DNA of 29,554 bases from JBFLYZ01 sp040756415 (GTDB taxonomy: Bacteria > Bacteroidota > Bacteroidia > JADZBD01): positions 1-29,554 of the forward strand of contig JBFLYZ010000047.1 of assembly GCA_040756415.1 (NCBI GenBank). The letters run 5' to 3'. The notes under the pieces are model-generated. The model did no database searches, had not been told where the DNA came from, and saw only the letters and a program-made list of their open reading frames with translations. Made by a program: the position numbers and the translations under genes. Below are positions 8,101 to 15,438 of the stretch, piece by piece (positions within the stretch are counted from its first letter, which is position 1; each line of letters starts with the position of its first letter).

Positions 8101-8718
8101 CTTATTCAGCTCCGCGAACACCTTATCCGCCTTAAACTTTTTCGCCTTCTTGCCCACCCGCCTGATCTTGACGCTGTACATGATATCGCCCTGCACGATG
8201 CTGCTTACCACCTCCTGTCCCTGTACCACATGCCCGAACACCGCATGCTTGCCGTCCAGCCAGGGTGTGGCCACCAGCGTAATGAAGAACTGGCTTCCGT
8301 TGGTATTGGGGCCGGCATTGGCCATCGAGAGTATGCCCGGGCCCGTATGCTTCAGGTCAGGATGGATCTCGTCCTTGAACTTGTAGCCCGGCCCGCCCGT
8401 GCCGTTGCCTGCCGGGTCACCGCCCTGTATCATAAAGTCCTGCTGACCCATGGATTTGCTGATCACCCGGTGGAACTTCAGGCTATCGTAAAAGGGTTTG
8501 CCCAGCGGGCGAAAAGTGTTCTTGATCTTACCTTCGGCCAGGCCAACGAAATTAGCCACGGTAAGCGGGGCCTTTTCAAACTCCAGTTGCAGGAGTATCT
8601 TTCCCTTGTTGGTGTTGATCTCGGCATATAGCCCATCCGGAAGCTTTTCTTTCTTACCAAAAGAAGCCGGAAAGATAACGGCTAATACACCCAGTGTAAA
8701 AATCAATATTCGTTTCAT
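8098..8718 (-). CDS. Exported cyclophilin-type peptidyl-prolyl isomerase
   Basis: A 206-aa protein that catalyses cis-trans isomerisation of prolyl bonds, here probably in the periplasm. The ATG at 8718 gives a signal peptide (MKRILIFTLGVLAVIFPASF); an upstream in-frame start would only add eight residues. The cyclophilin core from about 30 has the active-site residues: Arg84 in FHRVI, Gln98 in MIQGGDP, Phe144-145 in GSQFFI, Trp153 and His158 in WLDGKHAVFG. The C-terminal ~30 residues are lysine-rich. A weak -7 element lies 11 nt upstream and an 8-nt repeat separates it from the preceding glutamate-synthase-like gene. Its stop codon is the first element of the 16-nt array. Function certain as a family; the client proteins are unknown. 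Confidence 0.93.
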   Translation of the reverse strand: MKRILIFTLGVLAVIFPASFGKKEKLPDGLYAEINTNKGKILLQLEFEKAPLTVANFVGLAEGKIKNTFRPLGKPFYDSLKFHRVISKSMGQQDFMIQGGDPAGNGTGGPGYKFKDEIHPDLKHTGPGILSMANAGPNTNGSQFFITLVATPWLDGKHAVFGHVVQGQEVVSSIVQGDIMYSVKIRRVGKKAKKFKADKVFAELNK

Positions 8719-8729
8719 AGATTTTTTAT

Positions 8730-8737
8730 TAAAACTA
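8730..8737 (-). promoter_or_regulatory. Weak -7 element before the cyclophilin gene
   Basis: The minus strand reads TAGTTTTA, one mismatch from TAnnTTTG, 11 nt before the ATG at 8718. No TTTG is visible at the -33 distance. It supports the chosen start but is only weak evidence. Confidence 0.3.
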
Positions 8738-8753
8738 CTCATTCCTTTTCCTT

Positions 8754-8809
8754 ATTCCACTATTTCCTTATTCCCTTATTCCCCTATTTCCCTATTTCCT
8801 TATCCCCAC
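8754..8809 (-). repeat. 8-nt tandem repeat after the glutamate-synthase-like gene
   Basis: Seven consecutive octamers on the plus strand follow the consensus ATTYCCYT (ATTCCACT, ATTTCCTT, ATTCCCTT, ATTCCCCT, ATTTCCCT, ATTTCCTT, ATCCCCAC). It starts 4 nt beyond the stop codon of the upstream gene. On the coding strand the units read AAGGGAAT-like, and unit junctions give TAA or TAG every 8 nt, which moves through all three frames. Confidence 0.85.
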
Positions 8810-8813
8810 TTCC

Positions 8814-10412
8814 TCACGCATAAACGATCTTCGCGTCAAAGCTATCTTCCGTGCAGTTCTGCATATCCAGTTCCCAGCCCGGGGGGAAAGGAGGTTCGAT
8901 CAGGCAGCCGCGGAGAATATACGGATAGGTTTCAGCGTAGGTCTGTATCTGTCCCGGGCTGATCCGCCTGTATATATAGGAGCGGTGCAGCTTGCTGGGG
9001 TGACTGATGCCGGCAGCGGCCATCAGCTCCACCGCGCTCTTCACCGTTTCGTTATGAAAATTCTTCACCCGGATCTTTTTGTCGTTCACATCCAGCCCGC
9101 TGGCCAGCCTTTGATCCTGCGTGGCCACGCCCGTGGGGCATTTGTTCGTGTTGCATTCCAGGGCCTGTATGCATCCCAGGGCCAGCATCATGGCGCGCGC
9201 GCTGTTGCACATATCCGCCCCGAGGGAAAGGTTCTTCACCAGGTCGAAGCCGGTAGCCACCTTACCCGAGGCGATGATCTTGATATGCCGCTTGAGCGCA
9301 AACCCGTTGAGCGCATCGTAAACGAATGCAACCGCATCACGCAGGGGCATACCCACGTGATTGGAGAATTCAAGCGGGGCGGCACCCGTACCGCCTTCTC
9401 CCCCATCCACCGTAATGAAATCGGGCATGATGCCCGTTTTGACTATGGCCTTGCAGATGGCCAGGAACTGGCTCTTGCGCCCTACACACAGCTTGAAGCC
9501 TACCGGCTTGCCGCCCGAGAGATCCCTGAGCTTTTTGATGAAGTGCAGCAGCTCGATAGGCGTTTTAAATGCCGTGTGATAAGGGGGCGAGTTCACATCC
9601 TTGCCCATCTCCACCAAACGTATCTTCGCGATTTCGGCCGTTACCTTTTTGGCCGGCAGTATGCCCCCGTGGCCCGGCTTCGCCCCCTGCGAAAGCTTGA
9701 TCTCGATCATCTTCACGTTCGGTATGACCGCGCGCTCAGCAAAAGCCTCGTAATTGAACGTACCGTCCTTGTTACGGCAGCCGAAGTACCCGGTGCCGAT
9801 CTGCCAGATGATGTCACCGCCCGGCTCCAGGTGATAGGGGCTCAAGCCGCCCTCGCCCGTATTATGCGCGAAACCGCCCAGCCTGGCGCCATGGTTGAGG
9901 GCCAGGATAGCGTTCTTGCTGAGCGAACCGAAGCTCATAGCCGAAATATTATAAATGCTGGCGGCATAGGGCTGCTTGCAGTCCGGTCCGCCCACATTCA
10001 CGCGGGGGTTATGATCCAGTTCGTGATGCGAAAGCGGGGTGATGCTGTGGTTAAGCCATTCATAGCCGGTATCATATACATTGAGCTGAGTGCCGAAAGG
10101 AGTGGTATCGGTCACTTTTTTTGCGCGCTGGTAGATCACGTTCCTGTTCAGGCGGCTGAAGGGCGCCCCATCCGTATCCGATTCGATGAAGTACTGGTAG
10201 ATCTTGGGACGCATCCACTCGGCCCAGTAGCGCATACGCCCGATAACGGGGAAGTTCCTGCGTATGGTCTGGCTCGGCTGTATGATGTCAATGATCCCGA
10301 TCAGCATGATGGGGCCGGTGATCACAGCGCTCCAGATAGCGGGAGGCCAGTAATAGGCGGCTGCGGCCGTGGCGCCTATGATCAGCAGGCAGATCAGGTA
10401 GAATTTTCTCAT
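8814..10412 (-). CDS. FMN-binding glutamate synthase family protein
   Basis: A 532-aa membrane-linked oxidoreductase-like protein with the FMN-binding TIM-barrel domain of the glutamate synthase large subunit. Residues 1-45 contain two hydrophobic segments (LICLLIIGATAAAAYYW and IWSAVITGPIMLIGIIDII), then a linker with conserved Arg/Trp residues. The barrel shows SAMSFGSLSKNAILALN, GEGGLSPYH, EIKLSQGAKPGHGGILPA, VDGGEGGTGAAP and the NTNKCPTGVATQ region whose Cys residues resemble the Fe-S-binding part of glutamate synthase. There is no glutaminase or NADPH subunit nearby. These stand-alone homologues are widespread, and their physiological substrate is not firmly known, so glutamate synthase activity is not assumed. 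It is the first gene of a probable two-gene unit with the cyclophilin. Confidence 0.9.
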   Translation of the reverse strand: MRKFYLICLLIIGATAAAAYYWPPAIWSAVITGPIMLIGIIDIIQPSQTIRRNFPVIGRMRYWAEWMRPKIYQYFIESDTDGAPFSRLNRNVIYQRAKKVTDTTPFGTQLNVYDTGYEWLNHSITPLSHHELDHNPRVNVGGPDCKQPYAASIYNISAMSFGSLSKNAILALNHGARLGGFAHNTGEGGLSPYHLEPGGDIIWQIGTGYFGCRNKDGTFNYEAFAERAVIPNVKMIEIKLSQGAKPGHGGILPAKKVTAEIAKIRLVEMGKDVNSPPYHTAFKTPIELLHFIKKLRDLSGGKPVGFKLCVGRKSQFLAICKAIVKTGIMPDFITVDGGEGGTGAAPLEFSNHVGMPLRDAVAFVYDALNGFALKRHIKIIASGKVATGFDLVKNLSLGADMCNSARAMMLALGCIQALECNTNKCPTGVATQDQRLASGLDVNDKKIRVKNFHNETVKSAVELMAAAGISHPSKLHRSYIYRRISPGQIQTYAETYPYILRGCLIEPPFPPGWELDMQNCTEDSFDAKIVYA

Positions 10413-10438
10413 GTTCCTTCAGTTTTTTCTCTGAGGCA

Positions 10439-10468
10439 CTAAGATAACAAATTACCCTTAGCCTCAAA
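10439..10468 (-). promoter_or_regulatory. Promoter of the glutamate-synthase-like gene
   Basis: On the minus strand TTTG (plus coordinates 10465-10468) is followed after 18 nt by TATCTTAG (10439-10446), one mismatch from TAnnTTTG, 26 nt before the ATG at 10412. Confidence 0.45.
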
Positions 10469-10502
10469 GAACCGGGCAGCTTTTTTATACGTATATGAAC
10501 GC

Positions 10503-11180
10503 ATGAAGACACTCCTTTGCCTGGTGGCCGCCAGCGCGGTGGTCTCCACCTGCCTGCGCAAGGCCGGGGCTGACGACACCATCAATTACCTTCCCCTGGG
10601 CGACTCCTATACCATTTGCGAGGGCGCCAAAACGGAAGAATCATGGCCGGTGATCCTTACCGATAACCTGAATAAAAACAACATTAAGGTCAGTCTCATA
10701 GCCAATCCCGCCCGCACCGGCTATACTACGCAAAACCTGATCGATAAAGAGTTGCCCCTGCTGGAAAAATCAAACGTGGATTTCGTAACGCTTTGCATTG
10801 GCGTGAACGACTGGGTGCGCGGGGCCGACAGCGCTGCCTTTCACAAGAACCTGGCATACATACTCGATGCGGTGAAAAGCAAGATATCGGATCCCAGGCG
10901 TATTCTCCTGCTTACGATCCCCGATTTTTCGGCCGCTCCACAGGGAAAACTGTATTCAAAGGGCCGCGATATCTCAAAAGGCCTGAGCCAATTCAACGGC
11001 ATCATCCTTTACGAAGCCGGCAAGCGTGGCCTTAAAACGGTCGACCTGTTCGGCCTTTCGCAGGAGATGAAGAATGATCTTACGCTGGTGGCTGCTGACG
11101 GGCTTCACCCTTCGGCCAAAGAGTACGCGATCTGGGAAAAGAAGATATTCCCGGTAGCACTGGAGCTGCTAAAGGATTGA
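10503..11180 (+). CDS. SGNH/GDSL hydrolase family protein
   Basis: A 225-aa esterase/lipase-like protein, probably exported (hydrophobic leader 1-23; Cys17 follows VST, so a lipid anchor is possible but the lipobox is imperfect). The SGNH blocks are present: GDS with nucleophile Ser35 (LPLGDSYT), block II Gly73 (NPARTG), block III Gly100-x-Asn102-Asp103 (GVND) and block V Asp199 and His202 (DGLHP). The length is normal for a minimal SGNH fold. Substrate is unknown; carbohydrate acetyl esters or lysophospholipids are usual candidates. It is divergent from the glutamate-synthase-like gene and its TGA abuts the stop of the SRPBCC gene. Confidence 0.9.
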   Translation: MKTLLCLVAASAVVSTCLRKAGADDTINYLPLGDSYTICEGAKTEESWPVILTDNLNKNNIKVSLIANPARTGYTTQNLIDKELPLLEKSNVDFVTLCIGVNDWVRGADSAAFHKNLAYILDAVKSKISDPRRILLLTIPDFSAAPQGKLYSKGRDISKGLSQFNGIILYEAGKRGLKTVDLFGLSQEMKNDLTLVAADGLHPSAKEYAIWEKKIFPVALELLKD

Positions 11181-11579
11181 TCAGTCGATATCCTTCATCT
11201 TCGAAGCCAGCATGTTGAAGAAATTGGTCAGCGGCTTCTCCACCATCATTTTCAGCATGGGGTTCAGCTCTGCTTCGAATACAAGCTGGCCGATGGTCTT
11301 ATTGGGCGAACTTTCGTTCAGGATCACGTTCAGGGTGAAATCGAAAGGAACTTTCCCGTTCGAGTTGATCCGAATCTTGGAATGAGGCGCCTTTTCAACT
11401 ATTCTCATGCCTATAGTGGCCATGCCGTTGATCACGAACGAGCATTCATCTTCCGTTGAGGTCCAGTTGGTGACCTGAGGCGGCATCAGGCTCTTGAAGT
11501 TATTGAAATTGCTCAGGTAAGTAAAGAGCTTTTCCGCTGAATTAGCAATCTCCTGTTTCTCGCTTTCTATCCTTGTCAT
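11181..11579 (-). CDS. SRPBCC (START-like) family protein
   Basis: A 132-aa protein with the helix-grip fold pattern of SRPBCC/polyketide-cyclase-like proteins: a short N-terminal strand (RIESEKQEIANSAEKLFTYL), a loop with SLMPPQVTNW, several alternating beta-strands and a long C-terminal helix (PLTNFFNMLASKMKDI). The fold binds hydrophobic ligands. I chose the ATG at 11579, which overlaps the pyrE stop by one base (TGATG), implying translational coupling. A start 18 nt upstream would overlap pyrE further. The ligand and any link to pyrimidine synthesis are unknown. Confidence 0.8.
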   Translation of the reverse strand: MTRIESEKQEIANSAEKLFTYLSNFNNFKSLMPPQVTNWTSTEDECSFVINGMATIGMRIVEKAPHSKIRINSNGKVPFDFTLNVILNESSPNKTIGQLVFEAELNPMLKMMVEKPLTNFFNMLASKMKDID

Positions 11580-12226
11580 CACTTTTTGCTTTTCCATTCT
11601 GCCGGGTTATCCCTCCAGGCCTTCAGGGTTTCTATTTCGCTTTCACTGATGTAGTTTGCCTTGAGCGCCTGCTGGATCAGTATCTCGTAGTTACAGAGCG
11701 CTTCCAGCTTGCATTTGGCTTTTTTGAAATTGTCCGAAGCGGTCTTAAAGCCGTAGCTGAATATGGCCACCATGCCTTTCACTTCCACGCCCGCCCCGCG
11801 CAGGGCCTCCACCGCTTTCAGGCTGCTGCCACCGGTCGACACCAGGTCCTCCAGCACGATAGCCGACTGGCCTTTCTCCACCACGCCCTCGATCATGTTC
11901 GTGAGCCCGTGCGACTTGGCCTCCGAGCGCACATAGATCATGGGCAGCCCCAGCTCGTGCGCTACCAGCGCGGCATGCGCTATGCCGCCCGTGGCCACAC
12001 CGGCAACCACATCGGGCTTGCCGAATTTTTCGGTGATCACGTTCACGAATTGCTGCCGGATAAAGGTCCTGATCTTGGGATAGGATAAGGTCTTGCGGTT
12101 ATCGCAGTAAATAGGCGATTTCCACCCCGATGCCCAGGTAAAAGGCTGCTTGGGCTGAAGTTTTACGGCTTTGATTTGTAACAAATATTCCGCAATTTTA
12201 AGCGCGGATTCGGTGTGCGTTGTCAT
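11579..12226 (-). CDS. pyrE: Orotate phosphoribosyltransferase
   Basis: A 215-aa enzyme of de novo pyrimidine synthesis converting orotate and PRPP to orotidine 5'-monophosphate. The PRPP-binding loop is clear at 123-136 (IVLEDLVSTGGSSL). Other family marks are FTWASGWKSPIYCDNR (29-44), GVATGGIAHAALVA and YVRSEAKSHG (98-107, with catalytic Lys). I chose the ATG at 12226; the longer reading (15 more residues) would start upstream of an exact -7 box and is implausible. The promoter box ends 7 nt before the ATG, so the mRNA may be leaderless. The 3' end is coupled to the SRPBCC gene by a TGATG overlap. Confidence 0.95.
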   Translation of the reverse strand: MTTHTESALKIAEYLLQIKAVKLQPKQPFTWASGWKSPIYCDNRKTLSYPKIRTFIRQQFVNVITEKFGKPDVVAGVATGGIAHAALVAHELGLPMIYVRSEAKSHGLTNMIEGVVEKGQSAIVLEDLVSTGGSSLKAVEALRGAGVEVKGMVAIFSYGFKTASDNFKKAKCKLEALCNYEILIQQALKANYISESEIETLKAWRDNPAEWKSKK

Positions 12227-12230
12227 CGGG

Positions 12231-12257
12231 TTGCAAAGATAAAGTTTATTACCTCTG
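12231..12257 (+). promoter_or_regulatory. Candidate promoter of the Nudix gene
   Basis: TACCTCTG at 12250-12257 is one mismatch from TAnnTTTG and lies 12 nt before the ATG at 12270. TTG at 12231-12233 is 16 nt upstream, slightly short of the usual spacing. It overlaps the pyrE promoter on the other strand. Confidence 0.4.
12234..12241 (-). promoter_or_regulatory. pyrE promoter -7 element
   Basis: The minus strand reads TATCTTTG, an exact TAnnTTTG box, with only 7 nt (12227-12233) before the ATG at 12226. Initiation at the usual distance would put the 5' end at or within a few bases of the start codon. No TTTG is visible 17-23 nt upstream. Confidence 0.6.
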
Positions 12258-12269
12258 CTCTGTTCCCTC

Positions 12270-12878
12270 ATGTATAATATTTATTTCGGAAATAAATGCA
12301 TTTCACTCACCGCTGATTCTGAAAAGATTAAGATGGAGGAAGGCGTGTGCTACATGACCTTCGACAGTCCGCGCTCGCTGAAAATGGCTATCAGCACCCT
12401 GGAAAACAACAGTATTGCCGATAAATTCATCATTGCGCATGACAACCTGCCCGAGCTGTTCGCCTGCTTCAGCTCGCTGTTCAGGAACATATCTGCTGCC
12501 GGTGGGCTGGTGAGAAACCCCGGAGGCGATTGCCTGCTCATCCTGCGCCATGGCAAATGGGACCTTCCGAAAGGGAAAATGGAAAAGGGAGAAGAGCCTC
12601 AGGCGGCCGCCCTCCGCGAAGTGAGCGAAGAGTGCGGGCTCGGAGAATTGACCGTGATCCGCCCGCTTCCCGATACGTACCATGTTTATATTCAAAACGG
12701 GGAACATATCCTGAAGACCACGCACTGGTACGAAATGATGTGCAGCGATACCCGGCAGCCGGTTCCGCAGTTGGAAGAAGGTATCACCGAGGTGAAGTGG
12801 ACAGATAAGTCGCGGGCCAGGCGGCTGCTTTGCGATTCGTACGCATCGCTGCGCGATCTGGCCCTGAAGGTGCTTTAA
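12270..12878 (+). CDS. Nudix hydrolase
   Basis: A 202-aa protein with a full Nudix box at 102-124 (GKMEKGEEPQAAAL then REVSEECGL), matching GX5EX7REUXEEXGU with the metal-binding glutamates Glu120-121. The core Nudix domain spans about 75-200 and is preceded by FRNISAAGGLV. Residues 1-70 are an extra N-terminal part (MYNIYFGNKCISLTADSEK, then ISTLENNSIADKFIIAHDN), probably a small alpha/beta module; similar proteins occur in other Bacteroidetes. Such enzymes hydrolyse nucleoside diphosphate derivatives; the substrate is not predictable. It is divergent from pyrE with 43 nt between starts, and its stop codon overlaps that of the DinB-like gene. Confidence 0.92.
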   Translation: MYNIYFGNKCISLTADSEKIKMEEGVCYMTFDSPRSLKMAISTLENNSIADKFIIAHDNLPELFACFSSLFRNISAAGGLVRNPGGDCLLILRHGKWDLPKGKMEKGEEPQAAALREVSEECGLGELTVIRPLPDTYHVYIQNGEHILKTTHWYEMMCSDTRQPVPQLEEGITEVKWTDKSRARRLLCDSYASLRDLALKVL

Positions 12879-13357
12879 CGCCTGAAAAATCCGATCAGGT
12901 CGGTGGAAGGAATATTTTCGTTTACGCCCAGCTCCCGGAGCAGGGTGATGAGCTGGCCACGGTGATAGCTGCTGTGGTTCATACAGTGCATCACTATCTC
13001 CCATCCCTTATTGGTCCACGCGCGGCCCTTGCTGTCGTTGTACCTCAGCTCCGAATGAAAAAAATCCTCGCCTTTCGCCCTCGTAAAATTGGCGAACTCG
13101 AGCGAGGTGCCGGTGAATTCCGTTATGCCGGGTGATTTGAACCGGGCCGTTGGCGGCCATGTCCAGGCTTTGCCCTCCATGCGCGACAGCCATACGATCT
13201 CCGCATCCCATATATGGTGTACGGTCCTCCTCAGTGTAGGGAAGCTGCTTTTCAGCTCCGCATCGAGCAGCTCCGGGTCGAGCGCGGCCAGCCGTTCGGC
13301 CATACGCCTGTTGGCCCACAGATTATAACCGGTGTATGTTTCCAGGAGGTGTTTCAT
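12875..13357 (-). CDS. DinB-like family protein
   Basis: A 160-aa four-helix protein of the DinB/YfiT-like metalloenzyme superfamily. The metal ligands are visible: His47/His48 in TVHHIWDAE and His124, His128 and His132 in the MHCMNHSSYHRGQ motif. The length fits the family. I chose the ATG at 13357, which overlaps the stop of the preceding LutA-like gene by one base (TGATG). Members include mycothiol- or bacillithiol-dependent transferases, but this protein's thiol partner and substrate are unknown. It ends the minus-strand cluster and shares its last bases with the Nudix gene on the other strand. Confidence 0.88.
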   Translation of the reverse strand: MKHLLETYTGYNLWANRRMAERLAALDPELLDAELKSSFPTLRRTVHHIWDAEIVWLSRMEGKAWTWPPTARFKSPGITEFTGTSLEFANFTRAKGEDFFHSELRYNDSKGRAWTNKGWEIVMHCMNHSSYHRGQLITLLRELGVNENIPSTDLIGFFRR

Positions 13358-14079
13358 CAGTCCCACCCGGAGGCCAGCACGTCAACAATGTGCATGCACC
13401 GGATGTTCATGTTCTGCTTTTGGGCGTACGCGCTCATGTGCATAAGGCAGGAACTGTCGGTAGATATGATGTACTCGGCCTGTACATCAGCCGCATTCTT
13501 TATCTTCTGCTCCGCCATCCCTACTGAGATCGGTTCGAACTTGACCGTAAAGGTTCCGCCAAAGCCGCAGCACACATCCGTATCTTTCATTTCGCGCAAT
13601 TCCAGCCCGCGTACCTTTTCCAGCAACTGGCGCGGCTCGCGCTTGACGCCATATTCGCGCAGGGCGGCACAGGAATCGTGGTACGTGGCCACGCCTTTCA
13701 GTGTCGCCCCCAGGTCGGTTATCTTGAGCACGTTCACCATGAAATCGGTGAACTCGTAGATGTTCTTCTGAACGCTTTTGCACTCGTTATGCAGCACCGA
13801 ATTGTGGAACATCTTGGAATAATAGTTCTTCACGAAGCCCACGCAGGAGGCCGAAGGCGATACGATATACCGTTCGTTCTGGAACTCCGTAATGAACTTT
13901 TCCCCCACTTCCTTGCACTCGTCCCAATAACCCGCGTTGAAGGCAGGCTGGCCGCAGCAGGTCTGTTCGGTATTGTAGTTTACCGCGCAGCCTACCCGCT
14001 CCAGGATCTTGACCATATTGAAACCGGTTTGCGGGAAGATCTGGTCGATGAAGCAGGGTATGAAGATGTCTACGATCAT
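13357..14079 (-). CDS. LutA/YkgE-like (Fe-S)-binding oxidoreductase subunit
   Basis: A 240-aa protein with two cysteine-rich CCG domains: Cys41-Cys42-Gly43 (QTCCGQPAFNAG) and Cys170-Cys171-Gly172 (DVCCGFGGTF), with HDSC at 134-137 between them and SASC at 76-79. This is the architecture of LutA, a subunit of the LutABC L-lactate oxidation complex that makes pyruvate. LutB and LutC are not in the window, so lactate oxidation is only a family-based suggestion. It sits between an MFS transporter (40-nt gap) and the DinB-like gene, to which it is coupled by a TGATG overlap. Confidence 0.9.
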   Translation of the reverse strand: MIVDIFIPCFIDQIFPQTGFNMVKILERVGCAVNYNTEQTCCGQPAFNAGYWDECKEVGEKFITEFQNERYIVSPSASCVGFVKNYYSKMFHNSVLHNECKSVQKNIYEFTDFMVNVLKITDLGATLKGVATYHDSCAALREYGVKREPRQLLEKVRGLELREMKDTDVCCGFGGTFTVKFEPISVGMAEQKIKNAADVQAEYIISTDSSCLMHMSAYAQKQNMNIRCMHIVDVLASGWD

Positions 14080-14119
14080 ATGCGGGCTATGCGGCTACGA
14101 ATTTACAAATATGAAAGAC

Positions 14120-15391
14120 TCACCTGACATTTTTTGATTTGGGAATCGTCAACAATAAAATAAACCCAACAACGAAATAGGTGATCAGCGCCAGGATGGA
14201 ATTGCGTATGCTGCCCGTTACGTGCTCGATATACCCGAACAAAAAGGTGCCGATAACGATGCCGATCTTTTCGCTCACGTCATAGAAAGAGAAATACGAA
14301 GCATGATCTTCCGTTTCTTCCGGGAGCAGCTTTGAATAGGTGGACCGCGAAAGCGCCTGTATGCCTCCCATGACCAGTCCCACCGATGCGGCAATGATAT
14401 AGAAATGAACGGGGGTGTAAACGAACAGGTAGGTGCCCGCGCAAACGGCTATCCAGATGAAAATAGCCACTCCCAGGGCCTTCAGGTTGCCGAACAGGGA
14501 GGAGAGCTTTGAAAAAAGGAAAGACCCGGCCACTCCCAGGAACTGGATCAGCAGGATGCTGATGATCAGGTCCACATCCTCCAGGCCCTGTATCTCCTTT
14601 TTGGCGAAGATCACGGCCATCAGCATCACGGTCTGAACGCCCATGCTGTACACGAAGAAGGAGGACAGGAAGCGCTTCAGCCTGGGCTGGGTGCGGGTTT
14701 CTTTGAATACCAGCCAAAGCTCCCTGAAACCTTTCATGACCAGGTTGCCTTCCGGTTTGTGTCCGAACACATTATGCGGAAGCACCGAGAAAGGTATCTG
14801 CGCAAAGGCGATCCACCATACCGCCACGGTAACAAAGCACCAGCGCACATCTACTTCCAGCACTTTGAGCATCACCAGGTTGATGATCAGCAGAAGGGCG
14901 CTGCCGGCATAGCCCATGGCAAAACCGCGGGCGCTCACCCGGTCCTGGTCTTCCACATGGGCGATCTCGGGCAAAAAGGCATTGTAAAATACCAGGCTGC
15001 CGTTAAAACCTATGCTGGCCAACATGACCCAGAGCAGGCTCAGCGGCATATTGGAGGTATCGAAGAAGTAAAGCATGGCGCATGAAAAAGCGCCCAGGTA
15101 GCAGAAGATCTGCATGAAGCGTTTCTTCTTCCCGGCATAATCCGCTATCCCCGACAAGGCGGGCGATACCAGCGACACCAGCAGGAAGGAAAGAGAAATG
15201 GTATAGGAGTACAGCTCCGAGCTGCTCAGCGTCATCCCGAAAATACCCACCTTTCCACCCAGGTCGCTCTCGGTCACATTTTCGTAAAAGATGGGGAATA
15301 TGGCCGAGGTAATGACCAGTGGATAAACCGAATTGGCCCAGTCATAGAAGGTCCATGCGCGGATGGTTCTCTTGTCGCCTTTGATTAGCAC
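14120..15391 (-). CDS. MFS transporter, UMF1/Atg22-like
   Basis: Inner-membrane transporter of 423 aa with about 12 membrane segments. The N-terminus IRAWTFYDWANSVYPLVITSAIFPIFY is the signature of the UMF1 (Atg22-like) branch, and the middle carries PALSGIADYAGKKKRFMQIF, the MFS motif A loop between helices 2 and 3. The C-terminal part includes GGIQALSRSTYSKLLPEE, typical of this branch. The start used is a GTG at 15391; no better ATG lies in frame before the YDWANS motif. A TTTATTTG element 4 nt upstream (15396-15403) might be a near-leaderless promoter, but is one mismatch off. The branch includes amino-acid effluxers in yeast vacuoles; the bacterial substrate is unknown. Confidence 0.9.
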   Translation of the reverse strand: MLIKGDKRTIRAWTFYDWANSVYPLVITSAIFPIFYENVTESDLGGKVGIFGMTLSSSELYSYTISLSFLLVSLVSPALSGIADYAGKKKRFMQIFCYLGAFSCAMLYFFDTSNMPLSLLWVMLASIGFNGSLVFYNAFLPEIAHVEDQDRVSARGFAMGYAGSALLLIINLVMLKVLEVDVRWCFVTVAVWWIAFAQIPFSVLPHNVFGHKPEGNLVMKGFRELWLVFKETRTQPRLKRFLSSFFVYSMGVQTVMLMAVIFAKKEIQGLEDVDLIISILLIQFLGVAGSFLFSKLSSLFGNLKALGVAIFIWIAVCAGTYLFVYTPVHFYIIAASVGLVMGGIQALSRSTYSKLLPEETEDHASYFSFYDVSEKIGIVIGTFLFGYIEHVTGSIRNSILALITYFVVGFILLLTIPKSKNVR

Positions 15392-15438
15392 TATACAAAT
15401 AAAGGAAAATTACCTGAAGTATGCTACAGGTGCGGCAT

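Noticed and set aside
7716..8631. Two open plus-strand frames with a repeated HINQSAHQPICTSTNL-type peptide
   Set aside because: The 16-nt array has no plus-strand stops, so any frame through it stays open and yields the same 16-aa repeat. One frame then runs antisense through the cyclophilin gene. No start signal or codon pattern supports a protein.
8985..10442. 485-aa plus-strand frame
   Set aside because: Antisense to the glutamate-synthase-like gene, which has clear family motifs in its own frame.
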